The notes under the pieces are model-generated. The model saw only the letters and a list, made by a program, of their open reading frames with translations. It was not told where the DNA came from and did not search any database. A stretch of 64,000 bases of DNA from Enchytraeus crypticus (lineage: Eukaryota > Annelida > Clitellata > Enchytraeida > Enchytraeidae): the NCBI GenBank assembly GCA_905160935.1, contig CAJHZI010000664.1, positions 906,501 to 970,500 on the forward strand. Reading direction: 5' to 3'. The translations under genes were made by a program, and so were the position numbers. Position 1 is the stretch's first letter. The number at the start of each line of letters is the position of its first letter. Below are positions 1 to 10,850 of this stretch, piece by piece.

Positions 1-598
1 TTTAATAAAATATCTAATCCTTTATAGAAGTTACTGCTATTATAGAAATGTCAGATGTCTTCTATGTAAATGTTATCAAAGGGGATTCCAATAGCGTATT
101 CACCATACTACACAGTACATATTGAGACATGCATGGTAAAAGAATTCAAAGATATCTTTTTCTTGAATTTATGTAGATTTAAAGTTTAAAAACAGCTTCT
201 ACGAAAACTTCTAATACTATAAAGGATTATTGATTGATTAAAGCAACATGCTTCAAAAGATTAAAACTTTGAAGACTAAAATTCATCTAAAATTCACAGC
301 AGGTCTGGCATTAACAGAATCATTTCTATAACAAGGTAACCTTTTCATGCACTAGTAAAAACATATAGCTATTAACAGCAAATTCATAACGGCATGTTTG
401 AGCAATGAATCATGATTTTACAGTTATTGAAGAATTACAAGCAGTATTTAGTATTTTCCAGTATTCTTCAAAACACAGTGTAAAGACTGGCAATGAACTA
501 TCAGCTAATTAAATAAAACATATCGCATAGTTCTTGTGACCGTTGTTACAAACTAAAATGCATTATATAAGCAATTATTTTATAACTCCAATATTCAA
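1..598. other. AT-rich stretch without a recognised gene
   Basis: No exon, RNA gene or mobile element was recognised here on either strand. It probably lies beyond the 3' end of CDO1. Confidence 0.5.
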
Positions 599-599
599 G

Positions 600-759
600 T
601 GGCTATTTTAGCATTCTCTCTCTCTCCGAACCTCTCTCCTCGAACTATAATATTTGATATTCCTCTATCACTCTCTGTCTCTAGCGTTCTCTCTCTTTTT
701 CTCTATCTCCCCCCCTCTCTCTCTCTCTCTCTCGCTCGCTCCCTCCCTCCCTCTCTCTG

Positions 760-810
<51 letters not shown>

Positions 811-835
811 TAGAGCAGAATTTCTGGTCGTATTG
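600..835. repeat. (CT)n-rich microsatellite
   Basis: A pyrimidine-rich run of CTCTCT broken by CTGTCT and CTCCCT variants. The long open frames rich in Ser and Leu across it come from the repeat, not from a gene. Confidence 0.9.
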
Positions 836-1299
836 TGCACCTATTAAACATTTTCTAAGTCACGATGTAATTCTCTGTAATTCTGTCACAATGTTCATTC
901 TCTTCTCCAAGAAGCCCATCCTGATTGACCACCTCGCTACCCAAGCCCCTCCCCTCTCTATCTCACACCCTCCCCTCCCCTCACTTGCAGTGGCTAATCT
1001 TACGAGGGGCGGCACAACCGTTGACCGCATTCTACAATATGTAGAATAATAAGTTAGAAATAATATTTGAAATATTAGCATAGGTTAGAAATGGCATATG
1101 TAACGGCCTTTTCAGGGCCAGCACATTTTCAAAAAGGAATTTATTCTAACTGACGTTTTACGTTGTGTGTTAAATGAAAAAAATCAATTTTTTCGCAAAA
1201 TTTGGATAACTCCGGTTTCTTAAAAAATATATTTACAAAATTTGGTCAGCGTGTGGAGAAATTCTTCCACAAGAGAACTTTACAATTTCAAGGCGAAAT

Positions 1300-1300
<1 letters not shown>
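836..1300. other. Non-repetitive stretch without a recognised gene
   Basis: A C-rich patch near 940-990 gives short open frames on both strands. None has a recognisable domain or splice context. Confidence 0.4.
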
Positions 1301-1301
<1 letters not shown>

Positions 1302-1361
<60 letters not shown>

Positions 1362-1410
1362 CATGTATATATATACCATATTATATATATATATATATAT
1401 ATAATATATA
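1302..1410. repeat. (TA)n microsatellite
   Basis: Near-pure TA dinucleotides with a few interruptions (ACATGTATA, CCATAT). Confidence 0.95.
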
Positions 1411-1764
1411 GCATATATTAGAAATAAAAACAATAGTTTGCTATAAATAAATGACAGTGAAAGAACAATGCAAAATAGATCAGTCAACTATATGCAGTAG
1501 TATACAGCCTACTATAGTCTCTCGATGAAGTCTCTCGATGAAGCCAAGCATCAATCAAAGATGATTAAATATCGTGAGATACGGAGTAAACTGAGTAAAA
1601 GAATCATTTCAAATGCTGAAATTGAAGTCACCTTTATATTTTGAGACCACTTTAAAACAACAACGCAGCTAAAGACAGCTTTAAATGCAGCAGAAAGTCA
1701 TGTAAGTGCGCATGCGCATAAAGAGAATACAACCAGAGCAGAGGTCCTGGTTAAACTCTTGAGC

Positions 1765-1858
1765 TGAGCGAAAGAAAGAGCGAGAGGAATGGAGACAAAG
1801 AAAGAGAAAGACCGAGAAACACAGAGAGAAAGAGAGAGAGAGAAACAGAGAGGGAGTG
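1765..1858. repeat. (GA)n-rich tract
   Basis: A purine-rich run of GAGAGA and AAAGAGA type, between non-repetitive AT-rich stretches. Confidence 0.8.
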
Positions 1859-1964
1859 ACAAATTCTGCTTCATGGTCCGCTTACTAACTCTATGAACCC
1901 ATATGGTTCAAGAACGAAAACATTCGTGTGAACCCAACATTTGAAGTTGACTGCTCGCACTTCC

Positions 1965-2400
1965 ATTGACTACCACAATCATTGACTACTGAGTGACTGA
2001 CTAATGAATGATAGACTGATTAACCAATTGATTCATCGATTGACTGATTGATAGACTGATAGATTTATTTATTGATCGGTTGACTTTTTGTTTTATTTAA
2101 TGATTTGTTGATGGACTGTCTGATTTCTTCATTAATTGATTGACTGATTGATTGACTAATTCATTGATTGATAGATAGATTAAATTATTAATTGATTGAT
2201 TGCTCGACTAATTAATTGGTGATAACATATTTTTTCTGACTGACTGACAGACCGACTCACTGCTTTACTGATCGATGATGGATTGATTAATGGTTTGATG
2301 ATTAATTGATTGACTGATTGATTGACTGACTGACTGAGTAATTGATTGCTCGATCTCTTAAATGATTGATTGATTAACTGATCGACCTATCGAGCAGTTA
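1965..2400. repeat. Degenerate ATTG/ACTG tetranucleotide repeat
   Basis: A long decayed array of TGATTGATTGAC-type tetranucleotides. It runs into the 3' end of the CDO1 coding sequence: the last residues and the stop codon of CDO1 (2358-2400) lie inside it. Confidence 0.8.
2064..2097 (-). terminator. Candidate CDO1 polyadenylation signals
   Basis: On the minus strand three AATAAA hexamers occur at 2064-2069, 2068-2073 and 2092-2097, some 260-295 bases after the CDO1 stop. They are in the right place, but an AT-rich region yields such hexamers by chance. Confidence 0.35.
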
Positions 2401-2581
2401 ATATTGCCTACCGTGGGGTCCCTCTCCCCGTATTTGGTCCAGAATGTTATCTTAGCGGTGCTCTGATGACCGGTCCTCTCGTCAAACGTGTGGCACTCGT
2501 CAAATGGAGGACTGTACAGGTGAAGACTGACGGCCTTGTCTGAGTGGCTCATGTTCTCAACGCGATGAAGTCCCAGAGAAT
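2358..2581 (-). CDS. CDO1: CDO1 exon 3 with stop
   Basis: Acceptor GCTATCAG|AT; the split codon gives Asp, then SLGLHRVEN, the third iron ligand, and [15 protein letters not shown] with the crosslinked tyrosine. After [10 protein letters not shown] homology fades, and the final residues come from the ATTG repeat. Stop TAA at 2360-2358. Confidence 0.93.
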
Positions 2582-5500
2582 CTGATAGCAAAATATTAGA
2601 TATAAAAATAGCACAGAATAGCATAGGCAATAGAAAATAGCATTAGAATAAGAAACAATCCATTGAATATCAGAGAAATTAGCATCAAAATATGACATAT
2701 CCAAATGTTGAATATCAGAGAAAATAGCTTAAAATATGATATATCCATTGAATGTCAGACAAAATATCATCAAAATATGGGATATCCATTGAATGACAGA
2801 CAAAATAGCATCAAAATATGGGATATCCATTGAATAACAGACAAAATAGCATCAAAATATGGGATATCCATTGAATAACAGACAAAATAGCATAAAAATA
2901 TGGGATATCCATTGAATAACAGACAAAATAGCATCAAAATATGGGATATCCATTGAATAACAGACAAAATAGCATCAAAATATGGGATATCCATTGAATA
3001 ACAGACAAAATAGCATCAAAATATGGGATATCCATTGAATAACAGACAAAATAGCATCAAAATATGAGATATTCATTCAATAACAGCAAATAGCACCAAA
3101 ATAAGAGTAAGCCACTCAATATCAGAGAAAATGGCATCAAAATATGAGATCAATGTTCATTAAATATGATATTTAATATTTTTAGTATCTTGATATGAAA
3201 TTAGTAATATAGAAGGCGACAAATTGTTGCGCTGTCAGAATTCTCCATAAAGTGAAATGCGCATTTGTAAGAGTTTTACATTCAAAAGAGTAGAAAGTGA
3301 CAACCAAGTGACTATATATGGGATATATTAATTAAGCGACACTCAAAACTTCAATCCTCGAAGAGAAAGCACTTTGAAACTGAATTCACTAAACGTTTAT
3401 AAATCATAGACATTTTCTGCTTAAATTCTTGTTAAGTGTATCTGTATATTCTCTCTTAAATCTGAGTTTTAGTAAAATCGATCGATTTCGAAAACAAATT
3501 GAAAACCTGGCGCCTTTTAAAGTAAACGCAATGCAATACGATAACTAGGTCAGGCTCCCTCTGAGCCTTACGGTGTGACATTATAACTAATATTTACTTA
3601 TAAACAATTCACGAGCATGCTAGCGTGCATGATTTAAGTTAACAACTTAAAAACTTAAACACCTCATTGCAGATACTAATAGTGTTAGATGATTTTCTGG
3701 TATGTTCGTTTCCATGAATTCGACGAGCGCTGTATGATCGCACGTGATGTGCTTTGTATGATCGCACGTGACGTGCGCTGTATGATCGCACGTGACGTGC
3801 GCTGTATGATCGCACGTGACGTGCGCTGTATAATCGCACGTGACGTGCGCTGCATGATCGCCTGCTATCTTAGCAAAAAAATTAATTAATTAATTAAATA
3901 AATTCAAATCTATTTAATTTTAATTTTGATTTTAATTTAAATTAAAATAATTTAATTTTTAAAATTATTTTTTTATTTTTTTTTATTCGAATTTATTTTA
4001 ATTATATTTAATTTTAATTAAATAAATAATTAAAATAAATTCGACTTGCTCAGGAGGTAGTTGAGTGTGACAGAAAATATCAAGAATGGAGAGAAAGTAT
4101 TGCAGAGTCCGGGGTAGACAATCGATGTTATATCATACAGGCTATGAAATGATCGAATAGATCGTTCAAGTGTTTTAACTACACAGCTTTTGCTGCTACT
4201 TGTTCAAACTGATTTTTTATTTATTTCAGCATAAATTTACCAAATAAAGCCGGTAAAGCTCAGGTTAACGTCAGTTTCCTCACTAGAAAGCGATGTCACT
4301 GACGGGCGAGCCCAGAATTTGAACCCCGCACCTACTTATCCGCGGTCGAGTATCTTGCCGACTTCGCCACTGGCTCCAGCCAATATTAATAATTTTATTT
4401 ACTGTCTAATATAGGATCACCTCACAAGTCGCTACATTCTGAATGAGATAAGCGACAGTTACACAGCTCGAATTCAAAGCAACTAACTATAACGTTATTT
4501 ACCATATATATCTAAATGGGATGAGCCGGTGGCATTTTGGCAAGTTATTCGACAGCGGATTTGCAGATGTAGGTTTCAAATTCAGTGCTCTCCTCGTCTC
4601 TGATATGTAACTTCTAGTAGGAAACTGACGTTAAAATTGGCTTTAGCCTTTTAGCTTTTTAAATCATTAAAAATGATTTTAAAAGCCACTCTAAATTTAT
4701 ATGATCGAATATATTACTCGCACGATTCAGTTCCTATAGTTTCTAACCATTGATATAAGTGACCATATCTTTGTCGTACACGTGAGAGCCTATCTGCATC
4801 ATCGGTCGACCTTCAACATCCACCGAGCTCCCATCACTCTGGACTGAGCTGCCTTCACCTGACTGCGCGGAGGTTTCGTCACCCGTCTGACTGGAGTTAG
4901 GCCAGGCAAAGTTCGTCTCGACGAGTTGACCGTCCAGTATCTTCATGAAGCAGTGGGAGTTCATGTGGTCGTGAATGCTACTGCCGTGACCTTCACCCCA
5001 GCACAGAGCTATCAGGTTGAACTTCCCGTTACCAGTGTCCACAAGGTTGCGAGTGTATCTGAAAACACGTAAATATTGCAAATAGGAGTGTATCTGAAAA
5101 CACATAAATATTACACATACGAGTGCATCTAAAACACATAAATATTACAAATACGAGTGCATCTAAAACACATAAATATTACAAATACGAGTGTATCTAA
5201 AACACATAAATATTACACATACGAGTGTATCTAAAACACATAAATATTGCACATACGAGTGTATCTAAAACACATAAATATTACAAATACGAGTGTATCT
5301 ACAACACATAAATATTACAAATACGAGTGTATCTAAAACACATAAATATTACAAATAAACCAGCGATGTTATGATGCATGGAAAGAATATGACGTTAAAA
5401 TATGAAATACGCATATGATATTAACATAAGAGAGGTATAATTAAAAATTCAGTAAATAAAACCGTTCGACAGCAGGTCTAAGATCGGATTCAACTGTGGT

Positions 5501-7188
5501 AAATGAAATTAAATACAATTATAGATGGTACAGTACTGTGCTATTGCTACAGATATAGTTTAGAGATGCTACAATAAGACTAAGCAGATCAACTTGGATG
5601 GATTTTAATCAGACAGTATAATGTGAGTGCACTAGCACTCGCAGAATAAAACACTAGTTTATTGACCATAAAAAATATCAACAATACCTTTCAGCATTTT
5701 AGGTTAAAACATCGACAGTAAAAGCCTCTTTAATGCAAATAGTACAGAGAGCGCTTCTATTCTATGCTCAAAATACTTCTTAAGGAGACACTGACTTAAA
5801 TTTTAAGTCGAACTAAAAAATATGATGTATGACCTCTCCTACAAGGTGTTGCAATAACTGACCTATAGACTTCTACAGGGCGTTGCAAAACTTAGAAACT
5901 GATCCGTGGACTCCTACAGGGCGTTACAAAACAAATAGCTTCTCACCAACTTAACATGACATTGAAAGAATATATTGGCATAAATGCCATAAACCGTGTA
6001 ACCCTTATGATGAAAGTAAAGCTAGAATAAAAACAATTTCTATTGTGACTTTCTGACAAGAGGACAGCTTTCGGACTGATCGATTGATTGAATTGATTCT
6101 AAGTAATCCATTGTATTACAGTATTGTATATACAAGCGAATCCATTAAATATTGACTAGCAGGGATTGTGGATCGAAAATTATAAATTTGAGGAAACAAT
6201 TTACTTAATCCATACTAAATGATAAAATGAGATATTATAATAGTAACCAATGCCAAAGCAAAGTTTTATGTCAGTTTCCTACTCGATACCATGACAGTGA
6301 CGGAGAAAGTACTGGATTTGAACTCTGCATCTACAGATTAGCGATCGAACAAATTGTCAACTAGCCACCGTCTCAGAACTACTAATAGGCTACACCTTCG
6401 TTAGCATGTAGGTCTTATCATTCAGGTCCTGAGTGAGACTATTTTAGTCTCTCTCTCTCTCCCTCTCTTAGTGCACTGCCTACTGGCAGGTCCATGGTAT
6501 TTTAGTCTATCGCTGTCGAATGTCCTCAACGCAAAGCTCGAGAGTACATGAATTTGCTTCAGACGTTTATTCTACGGTTGCCTCCTGAAACTTTCTTTTA
6601 CTTTTTAATACTACATTTAGATACAGTGTATATAGCAGACATTGTGGCTACGGTAACAGTAGGATTACAAGGTAACATGATATATGAAAGATGTCGGAAG
6701 GAGCCCCTACGTCAGTCACCACCTCACTCTATTTGACCTTATTCTAGTGCGAATTGACAATTAGAACAATTGAAAGTACTCTAGTACAACCAATTGTTCA
6801 ACGGTTTTATAGCGCTCATTCAAATGATTGCATAGTTCATCCCATCGCCGATATCCCTTAGAAAGAGGAGAAATTGAATTAACTTAACCCAGCGGTGTCG
6901 TTTTAGCCTTCAACTGCAGCCTGTAGGCCTTAAATAACAAATGATAGCGTGATGCGCTCGGTGCCTGAAGTAGACCAAAGTCCTTCCAGATGTTAAATGT
7001 TACGATAAGATATTAACTCAATCACTTTGCAAAAGGCTCGATGGTACAAAGTGCATGATGCAAGTTAAAGAGATGATGTACCTTACACAAACAAACAAAC
7101 AACTTTTCTAACTAAACTTAATGAAACATCCAGGCTGCTCTACTGAACAATTTATTCCAACTATTGTGAAATTGACACGCATTTGTTG

Positions 7189-7243
<55 letters not shown>

Positions 7244-8758
7244 AGGGTTTCGACAATTCTTCATGTCCATGATGTTCTGTTTACATCAGATAGCCAGCAG
7301 GCAATAAGTTGATTAAAATGCGTATATGATTGGTTCGGAGCTTATAAATAACCTGCAGCTGAGTTTGATATTTTGCAATAGCTCTCTTCGGACTTTGTCG
7401 CCTCTTACGACACGCGCAGCCCATAATCTTATTCTTTCATCGACTTAGACAGAACACGGTAAAGCATGGCCTGGCATCAATATTACCAATAATAATACAA
7501 TCCTGGTATCAATACTACTAATAATAATACAATCCAATACATGCACCGTAGTGTGACGGCAAGTCGTGCATGTAATTCAACGTTAATCCCACACAGCAAC
7601 CACACAAAACGAATATTTAAATTGAAAGAATCCCAATAAACCACTCGAATGAGAATCTAATTAGCAACCGATTGATTAGTAGACATTTTACTAACAAAAA
7701 AGTGAATTCAGTTCCATTAAATACAATTTTACACCTAAATGCGATTCAAAACTGTACCATAAAATACAACGGGAAACAGTTAAACAGTTTATACAGTACA
7801 CTTCAATTGCTGGAGTGCAAATGAAGAGAATAATGTTGTAAAGCAAAAGTTAGAGAAACAGTTCACTCTAATGCAATGCAAAAGTTTCACACGACATAAA
7901 GTAATGTATCGCAATGAATTTAATTCATACCATTGTGTTTAGTACACTCATCATATAATAGGCCCTTCAACCTAAGAACTGCAAGACAAAGCAATACGAT
8001 TTTGGAAAATAAACTACGTTAAAATCATATCGAAGACAAAAATTTCTGGCGTGCAAGTTAATCACAAAATTACTGTAAAATGACAAGTAGGTATATTTAG
8101 GGGAAGCCGTATCACATCACGTGTTGAAGTAAACAGCCCAGTAGAATTCATAAGTGCAGAAGAATAAAAAGTTACGATTTTTATTTATTAAGCAATATTT
8201 CTTTAAATTTTAATAAATCAATACAATTGTCAAAATTTTAAGAATTAAATCAAACATTGAAAACTGTGCGTCAAAATTATCCATACGCGTACATCTAGAA
8301 GAATTTTAGCTTGAAACTTAAAACTCAATTTTGCATTGACTGAAGAAGTCAAGTATGCCAGGTTGCGTTTAGTTGTTGGTATATTTCCACTTACAAAAGG
8401 TTTCTTCCGATAAATCCATTCTTTTCCATATCCAACAAAAGTTTCTTCAGTTTTAATTAAAGAGTACTATTCAAATGTAATAATCATATCTAACAACGTA
8501 CAATTTCAGTGAACATGAATAGTATACAGTGCATATAGGCTAATTTGTATACTGCACTTCAAAAAGTGCAAAACAAAGCAAAGCTAGCAATGGAGATAAT
8601 GTAAAAAGTGCTCTACATCTCACACCCACCTCCACCCTGTGTTTCTGGGAATTTCTATTTTATTTTATTTCTCTTGGATGTTTATTTCTATTTGTATTTG
8701 TCATTGATTTGGTGTTGATGTAGGAATTCTCCAAATGTGGGCGTGGAATTCTCCAAGG

Positions 8759-8816
<58 letters not shown>

Positions 8817-8845
8817 TATAGATATATATCTAGATATATATATAC

Positions 8846-8890
<45 letters not shown>

Positions 8891-9873
8891 TAGATATAGA
8901 TATATATCTAGATATATATATACAGATATATATATATATGTATATATATCTCCCTTGGAGAATTCCACGCCCACATTTGGAGAATTCCTACACTACAGTA
9001 GGCTCTCGTATAGTGTTCGGGACTCTGAAGAATAGACTAACCGTTAACTGCGCGTGTCGTAAGAGGTGACTGAGTAAGAACTGTGAAAGGCAACGGGAAA
9101 CCACCTCAGAAGTAATATTTTCCCCAGCTGTAGGCTACATAAGGTATAAGTAAGGCATTGCCTTGTAAATCTATTAACTTATTTGTCTATGGAGTGCTCT
9201 TTATGGAGCGTTAAAGCAGACTCTGGGTATGAATATGTACCTTGCACCTGTCATTGGACAGAGCACTAAAGAGAGAGACAGTAGGCTCAGCAGCGCACAC
9301 TGCTTCAACTCAATCAAAAATGAAACACAATAGTTGACAACAGTAACAATGATGTCGTCGTCTTTGTAAAGTTTGAAGCAAATATTCAAAAGCCGCCATC
9401 AGCTGTATTACAACGCAACTACAAGATTACTAAATTTCTACAATATTACCACAATATAAAATATTAATATTAGTATATAAAATATTAATATTAGATTACT
9501 GCCAAGATTACCTATTTATGGATGCGCTAGTTAATGTGCTGTATTTCTTAATGAATAGTGAGAACCTGGAATACGCACCTTGATCCTGCCATTTAATGGC
9601 AAATTAAATGGAAATCTATTATAGCATAGAATTTTGTTAAATTACGCAAATGTTTGTTTCATATCTATTTTTTATTAAAATCAAAGCGGACCTGAAATCA
9701 TCGAATTTGGCGTATTTCTTCCAATCCTGCGGGTTGCTCTTGTACGCAGCCATCAAGGCCTTCACGTACTCCACGTTCACACGATCGGAGTCGAAGACTT
9801 TGTGGAGTTCAGCGATTAGTTCTTCCAGATTGTGAACCGCTGGCACAAGCTTTTCATCACTGTATGCCTCCAT
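2358..9873 (-). CDS. CDO1: Cysteine dioxygenase type 1 (3-exon gene)
   Basis: Cytosolic non-haem iron enzyme that oxidises cysteine to cysteine sulfinate, the entry to taurine and sulfate synthesis. The joined exons (9692-9873, 4748-5058, 2358-2581) give 717 bp and 238 aa; the human protein has 200. Visible landmarks in this protein's numbering: Arg64 in YTRNLVD (substrate carboxylate; human Arg60), iron ligands His90 and His92 in SSIHDH and His170 in LGLHRVEN (human 86, 88, 140), Cys97 in SHCF and Tyr187 in LHLYSPPFD (the human Cys93-Tyr157 crosslink pair). The constant offset of 4, then 30, shows a net 26-residue insertion between residues 115 and 160, a Ser/Gly/Asp-rich segment. Kozak context of the ATG at 9873 was not decisive; homology with the vertebrate N-terminus supports it. 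The introns (4.6 and 2.2 kb) hold minisatellites and SINEs. It looks intact and functional. Confidence 0.97.
2664..3150. repeat. 41-bp minisatellite in CDO1 intron 2
   Basis: About ten units of roughly 41 bp around the core GGATATCCATTGAATAAC followed by AGACAAAATAGCATC. Central units are nearly identical and both ends decay. It gives an open frame on the minus strand ([15 protein letters not shown] repeats) that is only a by-product. There are no unique spacers, so it is not a CRISPR array. Confidence 0.9.
3732..3862. repeat. 24-bp minisatellite with E-box-like units in CDO1 intron 2
   Basis: Five full units of TGTATGATCGCACGTGACGT plus GCGC and a partial sixth. Each carries CACGTG, overlapping TGACGTG. 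It is GC-rich inside a very AT-rich intron, and a homopolymer-like A/T stretch follows at 3870-4040. Confidence 0.9.
4247..4382 (-). mobile_element. tRNA-derived SINE (SINE-t) copy
   Basis: On the minus strand it reads CTGGAGCCAGTGGCGAAGTC, a pol III A box (TGGCGAAGTCGG), then a B box GGTTCAAATTC, then the family body with CCCGTCAGTGACATCGCTTT and a tail ending in AGCTTTACCGGC. Same structure as copies at 17268, 19786, 22065 and 32191. Lies in CDO1 intron 2. Confidence 0.85.
4517..4662 (+). mobile_element. Diverged SINE-t copy
   Basis: GATGAGCCGGTGGCATTTTGGCAAG, then a degenerate GGTTTCAAATTC B box, then GAAACTGACGTTAA and the GCTTTAGC tail match the SINE-t plan with many substitutions. An old copy, in CDO1 intron 2. 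Confidence 0.6.
4748..5058 (-). CDS. CDO1: CDO1 exon 2
   Basis: 311 bp. The acceptor is TTTTCAG|ATACACTCG, so codon 61 (AG|A) gives Arg and reads on as YTRNLVD. Carries the HDH iron-binding motif and the cysteine of the crosslink. The serine-rich insertion lies in its 3' half. Ends ATCAATG|GTTAGA in phase 1. The acceptor itself is the first unit of a tandem repeat (5051-5358). Confidence 0.95.
5051..5358. repeat. 34-35-bp tandem repeat seeded on the CDO1 exon 2 splice acceptor
   Basis: Nine units start at 5051, 5086, 5121, 5155, 5189, 5223, 5257, 5291 and 5325. The first unit contains the real exon 2 acceptor and first coding bases. On the minus strand every unit reads TGTGTTTT(C)AG or TGTGTTTTAG followed by ATACACTC (one unit has TGTAG), so each keeps an AG acceptor-like site. 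Confidence 0.9.
5360..7190. other. CDO1 intron 1, mostly non-repetitive
   Basis: No exon seen. Holds a decayed SINE-t (6255-6385) and, near 6450-6500, a LINE-D 3'-end remnant on the minus strand, recognised by GTGCACTGCCTACTGGCAGG next to a short CT run. Confidence 0.5.
6255..6385 (-). mobile_element. Diverged SINE-t copy
   Basis: GTCAGTTTCCTACTCGATAC, GTGACGGAG and GGATTTGAACTC (inverse of the B box) lie in the family order, then the degenerate A-box side. Heavily mutated. Confidence 0.55.
7192..7241. repeat. (TC)n microsatellite
   Basis: Pure TC dinucleotides for about 50 bp, in CDO1 intron 1. Confidence 0.95.
7385..7470 (-). mobile_element. Head fragment of a Rep-GAT/Rep-GAGA SINE
   Basis: GTCGCCTCTTACGACACGCG is the inverse of the head shared by both repeat families (CGTGTCGTAAGAGGCGACT). 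Only the head is seen, so the family cannot be assigned. Confidence 0.5.
8719..8992. repeat. Perfect inverted repeat around a (TA)n core
   Basis: Arms of about 48 bp (8719-8766 and 8945-8992) are exact reverse complements. Each arm contains GGAATTCTCCAA twice and GTGGGCG once, and they flank about 180 bp of TA/GATA repeat. It would fold into a long hairpin. Lies in CDO1 intron 1. It may be a small inverted-repeat element or a TA-driven palindrome; no flanking duplication was clear. Confidence 0.85.
9010..9275 (+). mobile_element. Rep-GAGA SINE copy
   Basis: Head GAAGAATAGACTAACCGTTAAC and CGTGTCGTAAGAGGTGACTG, body GGGAAACCACCTCAGAAGT and CCCCAGCTGTAGGCTACAT, 3' end GAATATGTACCTTGCACCTG, then GACAGAGCACTAAAGAGAGA. 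Same order as copies at 43190 and 56345. Lies in CDO1 intron 1, about 400 bp from exon 1. Confidence 0.8.
9692..9873 (-). CDS. CDO1: CDO1 exon 1 (coding part)
   Basis: Encodes residues 1-60 plus two bases of codon 61, ending in KYAKFDDF. Homologous to the human start region with its [17 protein letters not shown] motif. The donor is AG|GTCCGC, which is non-consensus after GT; the phase matches exon 2. Confidence 0.95.
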
Positions 9874-10758
9874 GCTTGTTGAAGCTCTTTCTTAAGAGTT
9901 TTTAACGTTATAGAAGAGTTGCAAAAATTGAATATCTACTCCAATTTACCAAAGACACAAACAAAAACAGTGTCCTCTACATATACAAGCGAATTTATGT
10001 AGTTTATGCAAAACTCAGTTAAAATTGTGTTATTTTGTATCGTTGAAAGAATCTAAAAATGCAATAAATAAATTACAAATTTTCGCTGCCATTACTAAGA
10101 GAAAAGGGCATACATGTAAGTTTTAGTTTTGAAGAGGAAATGTGAATGCATTAGACTAAGACTAGATTGTTTGTGTATATACAGTAAAAGCCACAGCAAA
10201 ATCCTGTCATTAATGAAATCGTCTTCTTTCTTTGCCGTTTCTTTATTCAGTATAGTATCGGCCAGCAGGTACAAATCACATATTCTTTAGCTAACAGTGA
10301 GCACCGCTTCGATCAATCAGTTGATCTTGTCGCAATTAAACCTGTACAACTTTTTGTGTACATATCACGTGATACGCTCTACTAAAATACGTCATTTTAC
10401 TTTAGAAATATAGCTTCTGATGTAACTTGAGTAACATGAAACCCCTATTACTTTTCTCTGTACCTCCAATAGTCGCCTCTTACGAAAAACACAGTTTACG
10501 TGGAGTTGACTCTATGGATAAACAACTAGACCGACCAGTGTTAATTATCTGCCCGCAATAAATAGTCATATCGTTACATATAGATAACAACAGATTAAAA
10601 TCAAACCAGAAAACAAGATCTTTAGCCCATAGATAAATGCAGTACATATAGCCTACATGTACTTATACTCTTAACTTCGCGCACAAAACATAAATAATAT
10701 TTATCAGGCTAGACTTTGTTAGGGTCTGTACATAGGAAGGCCTGGGGTGGTAGAAAAA

Positions 10759-10850
10759 AAGCTGGTAAAGCTAATCGTCAGTTTCCTCACTCGAAAGCGA
10801 CGTCAGTGACGGGCGAGCCCAGGATTTGAACCCCTCACTTATTCATCCGC
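10759..10850 (-). mobile_element. Truncated SINE-t copy
   Basis: Inverse family 3' half: GTCAGTTTCCTCACTCGAAA, GTGACGGGCGAGCCCAGGAT, then the B-box region. It stops at ATCCGCG, so the A-box half is missing. Confidence 0.75.

Noticed and set aside
599-1049. Ser/Leu-rich open frames
   Set aside because: Products of the CT repeat.
2664-3150. CRISPR-like regular repeats
   Set aside because: Units are contiguous with no unique spacers, in an animal intron: a minisatellite.
3689-3889. Open frames of repeated MIARDVRC on the plus strand
   Set aside because: Produced by the 24-bp minisatellite.
5051-5358. CRISPR-like regular repeats
   Set aside because: Contiguous 34-35-bp units derived from the CDO1 acceptor.
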